A stretch of 64,000 bases of DNA from CAIYZT01 sp052387855 (GCA_052387855.1 JBQTIT010000015.1:1-64000), one strand, 5' to 3'. Positions 24,035 through 34,562 are shown, numbered from the stretch's first letter. Numbers and translations are program-made. The notes: generated by a model from the letters alone, not told the origin.

Positions 24035-25272
24035 AGCGTCAGGCACACGATGAAAAAGCCGTCCATCCCGCCCCGGTCGGCCCAGAAGTCGGGCCGCAGG
24101 CGCAGCGCGCCCTGGGGTGTCAGCGCGCCGGCGGGCAGGCCGGGCAGATCGGCGGGAACCACACGCAGACCCGGATGGCGGTCCAGCGCGGCGGCAAGCT
24201 GCGCCTCGCCTTCGTTTGGCAACAGCGAGCAGGTGGCATAGACCAGCCGCCCGCCCGGCTTGAGCCAGCCAAGGGCGCGGTCCAGGAGCGCGGCCTGAAG
24301 CGCGCAGAGCGCGTCAAGATCGCTGCCGTCCTTGACAAAGGGCAGGTCCGGGTGCCGGCGGATCGTGCCAGAGGCCGAGCAGGGCGCATCGAGCAGGATG
24401 GCGTCAAAGGCAGCCTCGGGCTGCCAGTGCAGCGCGTCGGCCACCACCATCTGCGCGGTCAGGCCCAGACGCTGCATATTCTCGGCCACGCGCGCCATGC
24501 GGGGGCCGGAGATGTCAAGCGCCGTCACCGCTGCCCCCATGGCGGCAAGCTGCGCGGTCTTGCCGCCCGGCGCGGCGCAAAGGTCCAGGACCCGCGCGCC
24601 CGGTGCCGGCGCGAGCAGGCGCGCGGGCAGGGCGGCGGCGGCATCCTGCACCCACCAGCCCCCGGCGGCATAGCCTGCCAGCCCGCTGACCTGGCCCGGC
24701 GCGGCCAGTCGCAGGCTGCCGGTGGGCATCAGATCACCAGCAGGCAGCTCGGCGCCGGGCTTGAAGGACAGATCCAGCGGCGGCTCTTGCGCCTGCACCG
24801 CCTCGATCGCGGCGACCGCCTCGCGGCCCCAGGCGTGCACCAAGGGCTGGCGCAGCCAGCGCGGCAGCTTTTGCACCGGACCGGCCAGCGGACCGGGGGG
24901 CACCTGCCGCAGGACGGCGTTGATCATCGCCGCCTGATGCCGCGCCTTGCGGTCCGATTTGGCCAGGCTCACCGCCTCGTTCACCACGCCGTGCGGCGCG
25001 GCGCCGCTGGTGATCTCGTACATTGCAAGCCGAAGGATGTTCAGCACCTCGGGCGGCGGCGCCTTGCGCAGGTACTGGCCAAGGGCGATGTCCAAAGGCT
25101 CGATCCGGCGCAGCACCCCGGTGGCCAACCGCTGGGCGCGGGCACGGTCCTGGGGGGTCAACCCCTCTAGGACGGCGGTCTGCGTCAGGGCCTGCGACAG
25201 CAGGGCGCCGCCGGACAGAACGGCATTCAACAGCGCCGCCGCAGCCCCGCGCGCGCTTTTCGTGTCCGCCAT
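24031..25272 (-). CDS. rsmB: 16S rRNA m5C967 methyltransferase RsmB
   Basis: This 413-residue protein has an N-terminal NusB-like RNA-binding domain (about residues 1-135; VLRQVPPGPLAGPVQ region) and a C-terminal SAM methyltransferase. Motif I is LDLCAAPGGKTAQLA. The two cysteines of m5C RNA methyltransferases are in DAPCSASGTIRRHPD and in YATCSLLPNEGE. It methylates C967 of 16S rRNA. The ATG at 25272 gives a normal length. It is divergent from the small SDHAF4-like gene with 62 bases between starts. Confidence 0.93.
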   Translation of the reverse strand: MADTKSARGAAAALLNAVLSGGALLSQALTQTAVLEGLTPQDRARAQRLATGVLRRIEPLDIALGQYLRKAPPPEVLNILRLAMYEITSGAAPHGVVNEAVSLAKSDRKARHQAAMINAVLRQVPPGPLAGPVQKLPRWLRQPLVHAWGREAVAAIEAVQAQEPPLDLSFKPGAELPAGDLMPTGSLRLAAPGQVSGLAGYAAGGWWVQDAAAALPARLLAPAPGARVLDLCAAPGGKTAQLAAMGAAVTALDISGPRMARVAENMQRLGLTAQMVVADALHWQPEAAFDAILLDAPCSASGTIRRHPDLPFVKDGSDLDALCALQAALLDRALGWLKPGGRLVYATCSLLPNEGEAQLAAALDRHPGLRVVPADLPGLPAGALTPQGALRLRPDFWADRGGMDGFFIVCLTL

Positions 25273-25334
25273 GCCTTGCCCCTACCCAGATTGCTGCCCG
25301 GCGGCTATATCAGCAGGAACGCCCAGGGGAAACC

Positions 25335-25532
25335 ATGCCCGCACCAGACGCCGACAAGGCTGCCAGCCGCCCCGACCTGCCCCCCGCCGCCCAACGTGCG
25401 TTGGCCGAGGCCGAGGCGCGCCGCAAGGCGGCCGGCCCCGCCAACCTGCCGCCCGAACTGGGCGGACGCGACGGCCCCGAGCCGGTTCGCTATGGGGACT
25501 GGGAAAAGAAGGGGCTCGCGGTCGACTTTTAG
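25335..25532 (+). CDS. DUF1674 protein, succinate dehydrogenase assembly factor 4 (SDHAF4)-like
   Basis: This 65-residue protein ends in the DUF1674 signature GGRDGPEPVRYGDWEKKGLAVDF (shown here as residues about 43-65, with key GPEPxRYGDWExKG...DF). The eukaryotic SDHAF4 and its alphaproteobacterial relatives bind the flavinylated SdhA subunit during complex II assembly. The ATG at 25335 follows AGGGGAAACC. It stands between rsmB and the RTX gene, not near sdh genes. Confidence 0.85.
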   Translation: MPAPDADKAASRPDLPPAAQRALAEAEARRKAAGPANLPPELGGRDGPEPVRYGDWEKKGLAVDF

Positions 25533-25563
25533 GGGCCTGACCAAGGGATCGAAGTGGGCCCCC

Positions 25564-26556
25564 TCAGGCAGCGCGTACCTCAATCTCGGCAGGGTCAAGG
25601 CCGGCGGCGCCCAGGATGGTGGCCATCGGCACCCCGTCAAGCAGCAGCGTCGCGTGGCCGGTTGTGCTGTCAGAGGCGACTGAGACCACCGGGGCGGGCC
25701 CGAGCAGCGGATCATAGGTCAGCACCAGGCTGTCCTCGCCCGGGGTATAGTCGGTGATCACGGCGGGCGGCAGGCCCAGGGCCGCGTCGTGAAGCATAAA
25801 GGTGTCCGCGCCGGCCTGACCGGCGCCGTAGTCGCCGGCGCCAAGGTGGATCACGTCATCCCCGTCCTGACCGTTGACCGTGTCGGCGGTTCCGTCATCT
25901 TCGCCCCCAAGGCCGAGATTGCCGGTCAGGACATCATCGCCCGCCCCCCCGGCGACATCGTCAGCACCGGCGCCCCCGATCAGCACATCGTCGCCATCCT
26001 CGCCGGTCAGCACGTCGTTGCCGTCCTCGCCATACAGCGTGTCGCGGCCATCGCCGCCGTGCATCGTGTCGGCGCCGGCACCGCCGTGCATCAGGTCATC
26101 GCCCATCTGCCCGGCCAACAGGTCATCCCCCGCGCCGCCCCAGAGGGTATCATCCCCGTCGCCGCCGTGCAGGGTGTCATCCCCGCCGCCGCCCGAAAGC
26201 TGGTCCGCGCCTTCATCGCCGCGGAGCATGTCGCGCCCCTCGCCGCCAAAAAGGCTGTCCGCGCCGCCATAGCCCTTGAGGTCATCGTCGCCGTCCAGCC
26301 CGACAAGAAGATCCTCGGCGGCGGTGCCGGACAGAAAGTCGGTCCCCGCAGTGCCGCCCGCGGCGGTAGCGGTGCCGCCGGCCTGAGGGTCCGGTTCCGG
26401 CAGGGGGTCGAGAATCGAGCCATCGTCGGCCCCCTCGGCCGGGTCGGCCTCGGGGATCCTTTCGTCGTCGGGTTCCTCGCCCGCGGGCGCGGTCATCATC
26501 CCGTCAGCCAGAAGGCCGACCATGATGGCACCAAGCAATCCCAAGAGTCCCAGCAC
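25564..26556 (-). CDS. RTX (hemolysin-type calcium-binding repeat) protein with hydrophobic N-terminus
   Basis: This is a 330-residue acidic protein. Residues about 2-20 are hydrophobic (LGLLGLLGAIMVGLLADGMM), followed by a proline/acid-rich linker. About 16 nonapeptide repeats of the GGxGxDxLx type run from residue 71 to about 245 (GGGGDDTLHGGDGDDTLWGG, GDGRDTLYGEDGNDVL). The last 80 residues are a beta-rich cap (ITDYTPGEDSLVLTYDP). Such repeats fold as a calcium-bound parallel beta-roll outside the cell; type I export signals are normally C-terminal. Start: GTG at 26556, with AAAGGAGA 7 bases upstream; the frame continues to an ATG at 26637 but without support. Function unknown; surface structure or adhesion is possible. 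Confidence 0.82.
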   Translation of the reverse strand: MLGLLGLLGAIMVGLLADGMMTAPAGEEPDDERIPEADPAEGADDGSILDPLPEPDPQAGGTATAAGGTAGTDFLSGTAAEDLLVGLDGDDDLKGYGGADSLFGGEGRDMLRGDEGADQLSGGGGDDTLHGGDGDDTLWGGAGDDLLAGQMGDDLMHGGAGADTMHGGDGRDTLYGEDGNDVLTGEDGDDVLIGGAGADDVAGGAGDDVLTGNLGLGGEDDGTADTVNGQDGDDVIHLGAGDYGAGQAGADTFMLHDAALGLPPAVITDYTPGEDSLVLTYDPLLGPAPVVSVASDSTTGHATLLLDGVPMATILGAAGLDPAEIEVRAA

Positions 26557-26920
26557 GCCCTGCTCTCCTTTGTGCCGATGGCGGGTCCTGGCCGCGTTAA
26601 CCAAGACATGGACCAAGTGTCTGTAAATAATTGACAATTGACCGCATCATCCTACCATGAACCTCCGCGCGGCACTGCCGGCGGCGGGGGCAGGCGGCAG
26701 GGATTCTGCGAAACTGGTTAACCGGGCCGGCACGCGGCAACTTCCCGCGCCGGTGCCGGCCTTGCCGTCGCCCGCAGCGGGACCGTACGGCAGAAAGGGC
26801 TTTCATTTTGCCGCCAAACCCACTATAGGCCGCCATCCGCAGCCCCCCGGGGCGCGGTCAAGGGCCTTGCTGGACGACATCCCGGCTTGTGCCGTCACCC
26901 CAAACCCGAAAGGACATCCG
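26557..26920. promoter_or_regulatory. Divergent intergenic region upstream of rpsO and the RTX gene
   Basis: No gene is seen in these 364 bases. An AT-rich patch at about 26597-26660 contains TTGACA (26631-26636), a 16-base spacer and TACCAT (26653-26658). Closer to rpsO, TTTCAT (26801-26806) and TATAGG (26824-26829) are 17 bases apart. The leader between the second box and the rpsO ATG is about 85-90 bases and could hold the S15 autoregulatory structure, which I could not define. Confidence 0.5.
26801..26829 (+). promoter_or_regulatory. Candidate sigma-70-type promoter of rpsO
   Basis: TTTCAT and TATAGG with a 17-base spacer lie about 92 bases before the rpsO start codon. The -10 is good and the -35 is weak, as often in Rhodobacteraceae. 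Confidence 0.45.
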
Positions 26921-27190
26921 ATGTCGATCACTGTCGAAGAAAAGGCCCGCCTGATCAAGGAATACGCGACCAAAGAGGGCGACACCGGCTCGCCCGAGGT
27001 GCAGGTTGCGATCCTGTCCTCGCGCATCGCAACCCTGACCGAGCATTTCAAGGGCCACAAGAAGGACAACCACTCGCGCCGTGGCCTGCTGATGATGGTC
27101 GCGCAGCGCCGCAAGCTGCTGGACTATGTGAAGTCCAAGGACAACGACCGCTATACCTCGCTGATCACCCGCCTGGGCCTGCGCCGCTGA
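26921..27190 (+). CDS. rpsO: 30S ribosomal protein S15
   Basis: This 89-residue protein has the exact family length and the S15 signature: TGSPEVQVAILSSRIATLTEH (key SPEVQ...LT.H), FKGHKKDNHSRRGLL and the terminal LITRLGLRR. It binds 16S rRNA in the platform of the small subunit and often represses its own translation. An AAAGGAC site lies upstream of the ATG. An intrinsic terminator follows, so it is separated from the genes between it and pnp. Confidence 0.98.
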   Translation: MSITVEEKARLIKEYATKEGDTGSPEVQVAILSSRIATLTEHFKGHKKDNHSRRGLLMMVAQRRKLLDYVKSKDNDRYTSLITRLGLRR

Positions 27191-27212
27191 GGCGCCGCCG
27201 AGCGAAGACCGG

Positions 27213-27244
27213 AACGCCCGCAGCGCAAGCCGCGGGCGTTTTGC
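27213..27244 (+). terminator. Intrinsic terminator of rpsO
   Basis: AACGCCCGC (27213-27221) pairs with GCGGGCGTT (27232-27240) around a short loop and is followed by a TTTTGCG tail, 23 bases after the rpsO stop. This is a strong Rho-independent terminator. Confidence 0.85.
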
Positions 27245-27296
27245 GTTCGCCCCGGCGCCCCGCTATGATGACGCGAATGGCTTGGGAGGATGCAGG

Positions 27297-27950
27297 ATGA
27301 CGCTTGAAGAGGTGATGGACCGGATCGCGGCGCTTTCCAGCCCCGACCTGCTGGCGCGCAATGCCAGGAATGGCGCCGGCTCGGTGCCCATGGGTGACAT
27401 CCGCCTCATCGCTAAGGAGATCAAGAGCGACCACGCGCTGGGCCAGGCGCTCTGGGCGACCGGCAATGTCGATGCCCGCCTGGTGGCGCTGCTGATCGTG
27501 AAGCCGAAAGCGCTGAGCCTGGACGAGGTCGAAGCGATGATCCGCGCCAACGAGCGGCTCTGGGTCTCGGACTGGCTGAACAGCTATGTGTTGAAACAGC
27601 ACCCCGGCAAGGAGACGCTCCGCCAGCGGTGGGAACACGAGACCCACCCCTTTCTGGCCCGCGCCTACTGGAGCCTGACCGCCGAACGGGTGCAGAAGGC
27701 GCCCGAGGGGCTGGACCTGACCGCCCTGCTTGACCGGCTGGAGGCCGAGATGCCCACCGCCCCCGAGGTCGTGCAATGGACGATGAACAACACCCTCGCC
27801 GGGATCGGCATCAACCACGCCGCCCTGCGCGCCCGCGCCATCGCGATGGGCGAGGCGATGGGCATCTACCGCGACTATCCCACGCCCAAGGGCTGCACCT
27901 CGCCCTTCGCGCCGCTCTGGATCGGCGAGATGGTGAGAAGGGCGGGTTAA
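27297..27950 (+). CDS. DNA alkylation repair protein, AlkD-like HEAT-repeat fold
   Basis: This is a 217-residue all-helical protein. MGDIRLIAKEIKSDHALGQAL, the VDARLVALLIVKPKALSLDEV repeat and the later LNSYVLKQHP and ARAYWSLTAER helices match AlkD-type HEAT-like DNA glycosylase relatives (COG4912-like). AlkD removes positively charged N-alkylpurines; this member may or may not keep the activity. Start: ATG at 27297 with an AGG site close by; an in-frame ATG at 27282 is possible. It ends four bases inside the convergent toxin gene. Confidence 0.7.
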   Translation: MTLEEVMDRIAALSSPDLLARNARNGAGSVPMGDIRLIAKEIKSDHALGQALWATGNVDARLVALLIVKPKALSLDEVEAMIRANERLWVSDWLNSYVLKQHPGKETLRQRWEHETHPFLARAYWSLTAERVQKAPEGLDLTALLDRLEAEMPTAPEVVQWTMNNTLAGIGINHAALRARAIAMGEAMGIYRDYPTPKGCTSPFAPLWIGEMVRRAG

Positions 27951-28246
27951 TCTGCCAGCAGGGTCAGCCAGTTCGCCTGTGCATGGACGATCCGAACCAC
28001 CGCCAGCGTATCGGCAGAAGCCGTAAACAAAATCAAATGTTTGCCATAGGTGTGCAGCCGCGCCCCGGGTCTGATCTCTGACCGCTCGCGCGCGATTTCG
28101 GGCTGCTCTGCAAGCAGGTGCAACACCCGGTCCAGCCCCGAAAGATACCTTTCCGCCTGCTCGGCGGACCAGGTGGCTATGGTGTAATCCCAGATGGCAT
28201 CCAGATCCCGAAACGCCTCGGCACTCAGGACGATCTGCCGGCTCAC
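27947..28246 (-). CDS. RelE/ParE-family toxin
   Basis: This 99-residue protein has the ParE/RelE fold signature: LSAEAFRDLDAIWDYTIATWS, AERYLSGLDRVLHLLAEQP, and GKHLILFTASADTLAVVRIVHA. ParE-type toxins poison DNA gyrase and RelE types cut ribosome-bound mRNA; the sequence looks more ParE-like. The start is GTG at 28246, overlapping the antitoxin stop as GTGA, the classical coupling of a toxin to its antitoxin. Its 3' end overlaps that of the AlkD-like gene. Confidence 0.87.
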   Translation of the reverse strand: MSRQIVLSAEAFRDLDAIWDYTIATWSAEQAERYLSGLDRVLHLLAEQPEIARERSEIRPGARLHTYGKHLILFTASADTLAVVRIVHAQANWLTLLAD

Positions 28247-28476
28247 CGCGCTTTTCGTTCGGCGATGAAACCGGCCATGTCATAGCGGCGCCCCGAGCCC
28301 GAAGCCAGACCGGCATCGAACAGCCCCTGCAACTGCCCCACCGCTGCCTGCCGGGCCTGCTCACGCCGGATCAGATCACGCATATAGTCACTGACATTGC
28401 TATAGCGCCCATCGAGGGTCTGCGACTCGACAAAGGTCTTCATCAGATCGGGGAGCGATATGTTCATGGTTGCCAT
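28243..28476 (-). CDS. ParD-type ribbon-helix-helix antitoxin
   Basis: This 77-residue protein has an N-terminal ribbon-helix-helix DNA-binding domain (MNISLPDLMKTFVESQT, YSNVSDYMRDLIRREQ) and a C-terminal tail (DAGLASGSGRRYDMAGFIAE) that should wrap the toxin. This is the ParD/CC2985-like antitoxin family. I use the ATG at 28476, with GCAGG 8 bases upstream; ATGs at 28482 and 28467 are possible. It is first in a two-gene operon with the toxin and probably autoregulated. The pair lies between rpsO and pnp. Confidence 0.88.
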   Translation of the reverse strand: MATMNISLPDLMKTFVESQTLDGRYSNVSDYMRDLIRREQARQAAVGQLQGLFDAGLASGSGRRYDMAGFIAERKAR

Positions 28477-28674
28477 GTGCATAGCCTGCAGTTCTTGGCA
28501 AGGTTTGTCAATGCCTCCCCCCTTCCCAAACCCCCCCGTTTGCTGTATGCGCCCGCAATCTGCGACGTGAGGCCCACCCCCGGGGCGCATGCACAGGATC
28601 GGGGGACGGCGGCAATGGGGCCGCCAGATATGCGAAGGAGCCGGCAGGGGCCGGACCTTCTGAGGAAACGACAG

Positions 28675-30822
<2,148 letters not shown>

Positions 30823-30840
30823 GCCACTTCCGAACCTTGG

Positions 30841-30871
30841 AAAGGGCCCCGGGGGAAACCCCGGGGCCTTT
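30841..30871 (+). terminator. Intrinsic terminator of pnp
   Basis: AAAGGGCCCCGGGG, loop GAAA, CCCCGGGGCCTTT forms a very stable stem (one bulged G) 18 bases past the pnp stop, ending in TTT. It marks the border between the housekeeping region and the AT-richer DNA holding fic. Confidence 0.85.
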
Positions 30872-30907
30872 GACGTTTGAATTCCGGGTGGATGTCTACT
30901 GCAAGCC

Positions 30908-30981
30908 TGTTTGTGACAGGCAAACATATGACAAAAGACTTTGTCATCGGTTTGGACCCATTATTTGTACGACAAGCTTGT
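30908..30981. repeat. Three inverted repeats upstream of fic
   Basis: Three dyads occur in 75 AT-rich bases: TGTTTG/CAAACA (30908-30913, 30921-30926), the perfect 8-bp ATGACAAA/TTTGTCAT with a 4-base spacer (30928-30947), and the 10-bp palindrome ACAAGCTTGT (30972-30981). They are likely operator sites or recombination remnants in the fic promoter region. Confidence 0.55.
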
Positions 30982-31050
30982 TTTTAGAAGGTGCGAACAC
31001 TACAAGTAATGTTGTCGTGCGTATGGACCCTCTTGGAGCACATCAAATTC

Positions 31051-32184
31051 ATGCAGAATCGCTCAAAGACCGCAGTCGACTATCACTATGGCAAGTTCCC
31101 TCCTACCAACCTGCGTCTGGACGTGCTGATGGAGCCCGTAGTCGAAGCGGCCAGTGCGATCGCCCGGTATGACCAGCAACTTGCCTCGATGCACAACAGC
31201 GAAGTCTTGCTCGCGCCCTTGCGCAACCAGGAGGCGGTGATTTCCTCGCGAATGGAAGGCACGATCTCGACGCTCGACGAAATCCTGCGGATCGAGGCGG
31301 AAGTGGGGGCGCAGGAGAACGCCTTTGAAAGCGCGCGCAACGAGGCGGTTGAAACATTCCTTTACGCGCGCGCCATGAAGCGCGTCCAAACAGAAATCGA
31401 GGCCGGGCGCCCGGTGTCCGAGTTTCTCATCCGTCAGGCACACCAGACCCTGCTCTCGTTCGGCAGGGGCGCGACCAAGTCACCGGGAAGCTACAAGACC
31501 GAACAGAACTTCATCGGCGAAAGAAGGGTAAACGCGGTTTCCTTCGTGCCCATCAGCCCAGAGGCGCTGCCGGGCGGCATGGCGAGCCTTGTTTCCTACA
31601 TCGCTTCGGCCAGTGGGAACAAACTGCTTAAGGCAGCCATCGCGCATGTCGAGTTCGAGGCGCTCCACCCCTTCAAGGATGGAAACGGTCGGATCGGTCG
31701 GATGCTGATCACGCTGATGCTCTGGACATCGGGCCTGATACGCCAGCCGCATTTCTATGTAAGCTCTTTTTTCGAACGCTACCGCGACGAATATATTGAC
31801 CGAATGCGGCGGGTTTCGTCGCATGATGAATGGACCGAATGGTGCCTGTTCTTCGTGAACGGACTGACTGATCAGGCCAATCGCAACATCGAGGTCGCCG
31901 CAAAGATCTTTGCGCTCTACCAAGACATGAAGCGCCGGTTCCGGGATGAGCTGAAAAGCGAATGGTCCGTAGAAGCGCTCGATTTCATGTTCGCCAACCC
32001 CAGCTTCAAGAACAGCAAGTTCACCGCCCACGACCGCATCCCGTCCCATGTCGCTGCCAACATGACCCGAAAGCTGCGCGAGGTTGGAATCCTGTCACAA
32101 ATCGTGCAGGGGTCGGGGCGGCGGCCTGCGATCTATGGCTTCAGGCCTCTGATAGATGTCGTCCGCAGGGAAACCGAAGAGTAA
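31051..32184 (+). CDS. Fic-family protein, class II AMPylation enzyme
   Basis: This is a 377-residue protein. The canonical Fic motif HPFKDGNGRIGR includes the catalytic histidine. The inhibitory helix motif (S/T)xxxE(G/N) is present as SSRMEGT near residue 70, upstream of the Fic core, which makes it class II (intramolecularly auto-inhibited). A C-terminal winged-helix-like segment (ANMTRKLREVGILSQIVQG) follows, as in many bacterial Fic/DUF4172-type proteins. Fic enzymes transfer AMP or related groups to hydroxyl side chains. Start: ATG at 31051 (MQNRSKTAVDYHYG) fits the family; ATGs further left would add poorly conserved residues. Base composition upstream and in the first part is AT-richer than in neighbours, suggesting transfer. 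Confidence 0.85.
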   Translation: MQNRSKTAVDYHYGKFPPTNLRLDVLMEPVVEAASAIARYDQQLASMHNSEVLLAPLRNQEAVISSRMEGTISTLDEILRIEAEVGAQENAFESARNEAVETFLYARAMKRVQTEIEAGRPVSEFLIRQAHQTLLSFGRGATKSPGSYKTEQNFIGERRVNAVSFVPISPEALPGGMASLVSYIASASGNKLLKAAIAHVEFEALHPFKDGNGRIGRMLITLMLWTSGLIRQPHFYVSSFFERYRDEYIDRMRRVSSHDEWTEWCLFFVNGLTDQANRNIEVAAKIFALYQDMKRRFRDELKSEWSVEALDFMFANPSFKNSKFTAHDRIPSHVAANMTRKLREVGILSQIVQGSGRRPAIYGFRPLIDVVRRETEE

Positions 32185-32192
32185 TCGCCCCC

Positions 32193-32849
32193 TCACCCCG
32201 GCCGCTTGGCGAACCGCAGATAGGGCAGGCGGATGTCCAGATCGCCAAAGCGGGCCTTGGCGTCTTCGGTGCTGACCGACAGGGCCACGATCACATCCTG
32301 ACCCGGCACCCAGTTGGCCGGCGTGGCAAAGGGCACGCCATCGGTGGCCTGCACCGCATCCAGCGCGCGCAGGATCTCGGCAAAGTTGCGGCCCACCGAC
32401 ATCGGGTAGGTCATCGTCAGGCGAACCTTTTTGTCCGGCCCGATGATGTAGACCGTCCGCACCGTGGCCGAGTTGGCGGGCGTGCGGCCTTCGGTCGGCA
32501 GGTAGAAATCGGCCGGCAGCATGTCATAGGCCTTGGACACGGTCAGCGAGACATCGTCGATGATCGGAAAATCGGCGGGGCTGCCGGCAAAGGCTTCGAT
32601 ATCCTGCTTCCATTTCCGGTGATCCTCGACGCTGTCGACCGAGACGCCAAGCACCTTGGCCCGCCGCTTGGCCCATTCCGGGGCAAGCTGGGCCACGGCG
32701 CCGAATTCGGTCGTGCAGACCGGGGTGAAATCGCGCGGATGGCTGAAGAGAATCGCATAGCCCTCGCCGATCCAGTCGTGAAACCGAATCTCGCCGGCGG
32801 TCGAATTGGCGGTGAAATCGGGGGCGATGTCGTTGATGCGCAGACCCAT
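32193..32849 (-). CDS. 1-Cys peroxiredoxin (Prx6 subfamily)
   Basis: This 218-residue thiol peroxidase reduces hydrogen and organic peroxides. The peroxidatic cysteine is C45 in DFTPVCTTEFG; no resolving cysteine partner is seen. The long C-terminal arm (VPFATPANWVPGQDVIVAL, PYLRFAKRP) is typical of Prx6/AhpC-like 1-Cys enzymes. The ATG at 32849 follows GGAGCC. It is convergent with fic (8 bases between) and divergent from the aldehyde dehydrogenase gene with about 250 bases between starts. Confidence 0.93.
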   Translation of the reverse strand: MGLRINDIAPDFTANSTAGEIRFHDWIGEGYAILFSHPRDFTPVCTTEFGAVAQLAPEWAKRRAKVLGVSVDSVEDHRKWKQDIEAFAGSPADFPIIDDVSLTVSKAYDMLPADFYLPTEGRTPANSATVRTVYIIGPDKKVRLTMTYPMSVGRNFAEILRALDAVQATDGVPFATPANWVPGQDVIVALSVSTEDAKARFGDLDIRLPYLRFAKRPG

Positions 32850-33101
32850 GGCGGGCTCCTTGGTTGGGAATTGTGTCGCCAATCTACTGCACGGCGGCGG
32901 CAAATGCAGCCCTGCTGCGCGCGGGGGGCGCAAATAAGCCCAAAGGTGTCGCGGGGCGGGGCGAAGGCGGAACGCTCTTCCGGCAAGAGGGGGCCGGCGG
33001 GAACGGGGCAAACGCGGCCTGATTTGATCAAATTCAGCCGCGCCCCTTGCGCGAACCCCCGCGCCCTGCCAGTTTGCACCTGGCCCAGATAGGAGACGAC
33101 C

Positions 33102-34562
33102 ATGATCACCCGCCGCGAGTTCTACATCAACGGCCGCTGGGTCGCGCCTGCTGTCCCGCGCGACTGCAATGTGATCGACCCCTCGACCGAAGAGCCCTGC
33201 GCGGTGATCTCGCTGGGCGGTCAGGCCGACACCGACGCCGCCGTCGCCGCCGCAAAGGCCGCCTTTCCGGCCTGGTCCGCCACGCCCCCGGCCGAACGGC
33301 GCGCGGTCGTGGTCCGCATCCTGGAACAGTACGAGGCCCGGAAAGAGGAATTCGCCCGCGCCATCTCGATGGAGATGGGCTCGCCCATCGACCACGCGCG
33401 CGCGCAGCAGGCCACCTGCCTGCCCTGGCATGGCAACAATTTCCTGACCGCCTTTGACCACATCCAATGGGTGCGCCCGCTGGGCCCGCATGCCCCGAAC
33501 GACCGGCTGTCGCTGGAGCCGATCGGTGTTGTCGGCCTGATCACCCCCTGGAACTGGCCGGTCAACCAGATCGCGCTGAAGGCGATCCCGGCGATCCTGT
33601 CCGGCTGCACCTGTGTACTGAAGCCGTCCGAGGAATCGCCGCTGAACGCGATGCTGTTTGCCGAATTCTGCCACGACGCCGGCCTGCCGCCGGGCGTCTT
33701 CAACCTGGTGAACGGCGACGGGCCGGGCGTGGGCAGCCAGCTTTCCACCCATCCCGATGTCGAGATGATCTCGTTCACGGGGTCGACCCGCGCGGGCAAG
33801 GCGATCTCGGCCGCCGCCGCGCAGACGTTGAAGCGGGTGACGCTGGAACTGGGTGGCAAGGGCGCCAACCTGATCTTTGCCGATGCCGACGACAAGGCGG
33901 TCGAGCGCGGCGTGCGGTCGATGATGGACAACACCGGCCAGTCCTGCAATGCGCCCAGCCGCATGCTGGTCGAGCGGTCGGTCTACGACCGCGCCGTGCA
34001 GATCGCGGCCGAGGTGGCCGGCGGCATCAAGGTCGGCTCTGCCCATGATTCGGGCGGCCACGTCGGCCCGGTGGTGAACAAGCGCCAGTGGGACATCATC
34101 CAGGGGTACATCCACAAGGGAATCGAGGAAGGCGCGCGGCTGATCGCCGGGGGGCCGGGCCTGCCCGAGGGGTTCAACCGGGGCTTTTACGTCATGCCGA
34201 CGATCTTTGCCGATGTCGTTCCGGGCATGACCATCGAGCGCGAGGAAATCTTTGGCCCGGTGATGTGCATGATTCCCTTTGACACCGAAGAGGACGCGCT
34301 GCGGATCGCCAATGACACGACCTATGGGCTGACCAACTATGTGCAAAGCCAGGACGGCGCGCGGCGCAACCGCCTGGCACTGAAGCTGAAATCGGGCATG
34401 GTGCAGATGAACGGCAAGTCGCGCGCCGCAGGCTCGCCCTTTGGCGGGGTCAAGGCCTCGGGCCGCGCGCGCGAGGGCGGGATCCTGGGGCTTGAGGAGT
34501 TCCTGGAGATCAAGGCCATCTCTGGCTGGGACCCGGCAGCCGAGCTTAGCGCCGCCGAATAG
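33102..34562 (+). CDS. Aldehyde dehydrogenase family protein
   Basis: This 486-residue NAD(P)-dependent enzyme has all catalytic elements: the PWNWPVNQ loop, FTGSTRAGKAI cofactor segment, general-base glutamate in TLELGGKGANLI, and nucleophile C282 in GQSCNAPSRM. EIFGPVMCMIPF and the terminal KASGRAREGG follow. The substrate cannot be read from the sequence; similarity is to broad-range or betaine-aldehyde-type members. It precedes an old-yellow-enzyme-type demethylase/reductase by about 90 bases in the same direction, so it may oxidise an aldehyde generated in the same pathway. GGAG lies upstream of the ATG. Confidence 0.92.
   Translation: MITRREFYINGRWVAPAVPRDCNVIDPSTEEPCAVISLGGQADTDAAVAAAKAAFPAWSATPPAERRAVVVRILEQYEARKEEFARAISMEMGSPIDHARAQQATCLPWHGNNFLTAFDHIQWVRPLGPHAPNDRLSLEPIGVVGLITPWNWPVNQIALKAIPAILSGCTCVLKPSEESPLNAMLFAEFCHDAGLPPGVFNLVNGDGPGVGSQLSTHPDVEMISFTGSTRAGKAISAAAAQTLKRVTLELGGKGANLIFADADDKAVERGVRSMMDNTGQSCNAPSRMLVERSVYDRAVQIAAEVAGGIKVGSAHDSGGHVGPVVNKRQWDIIQGYIHKGIEEGARLIAGGPGLPEGFNRGFYVMPTIFADVVPGMTIEREEIFGPVMCMIPFDTEEDALRIANDTTYGLTNYVQSQDGARRNRLALKLKSGMVQMNGKSRAAGSPFGGVKASGRAREGGILGLEEFLEIKAISGWDPAAELSAAE

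Noticed and set aside
25789..26634. Plus-strand open frame rich in Val/Ile/Ala over the RTX gene
   Set aside because: Its periodic sequence is a by-product of the nonapeptide repeats on the other strand.
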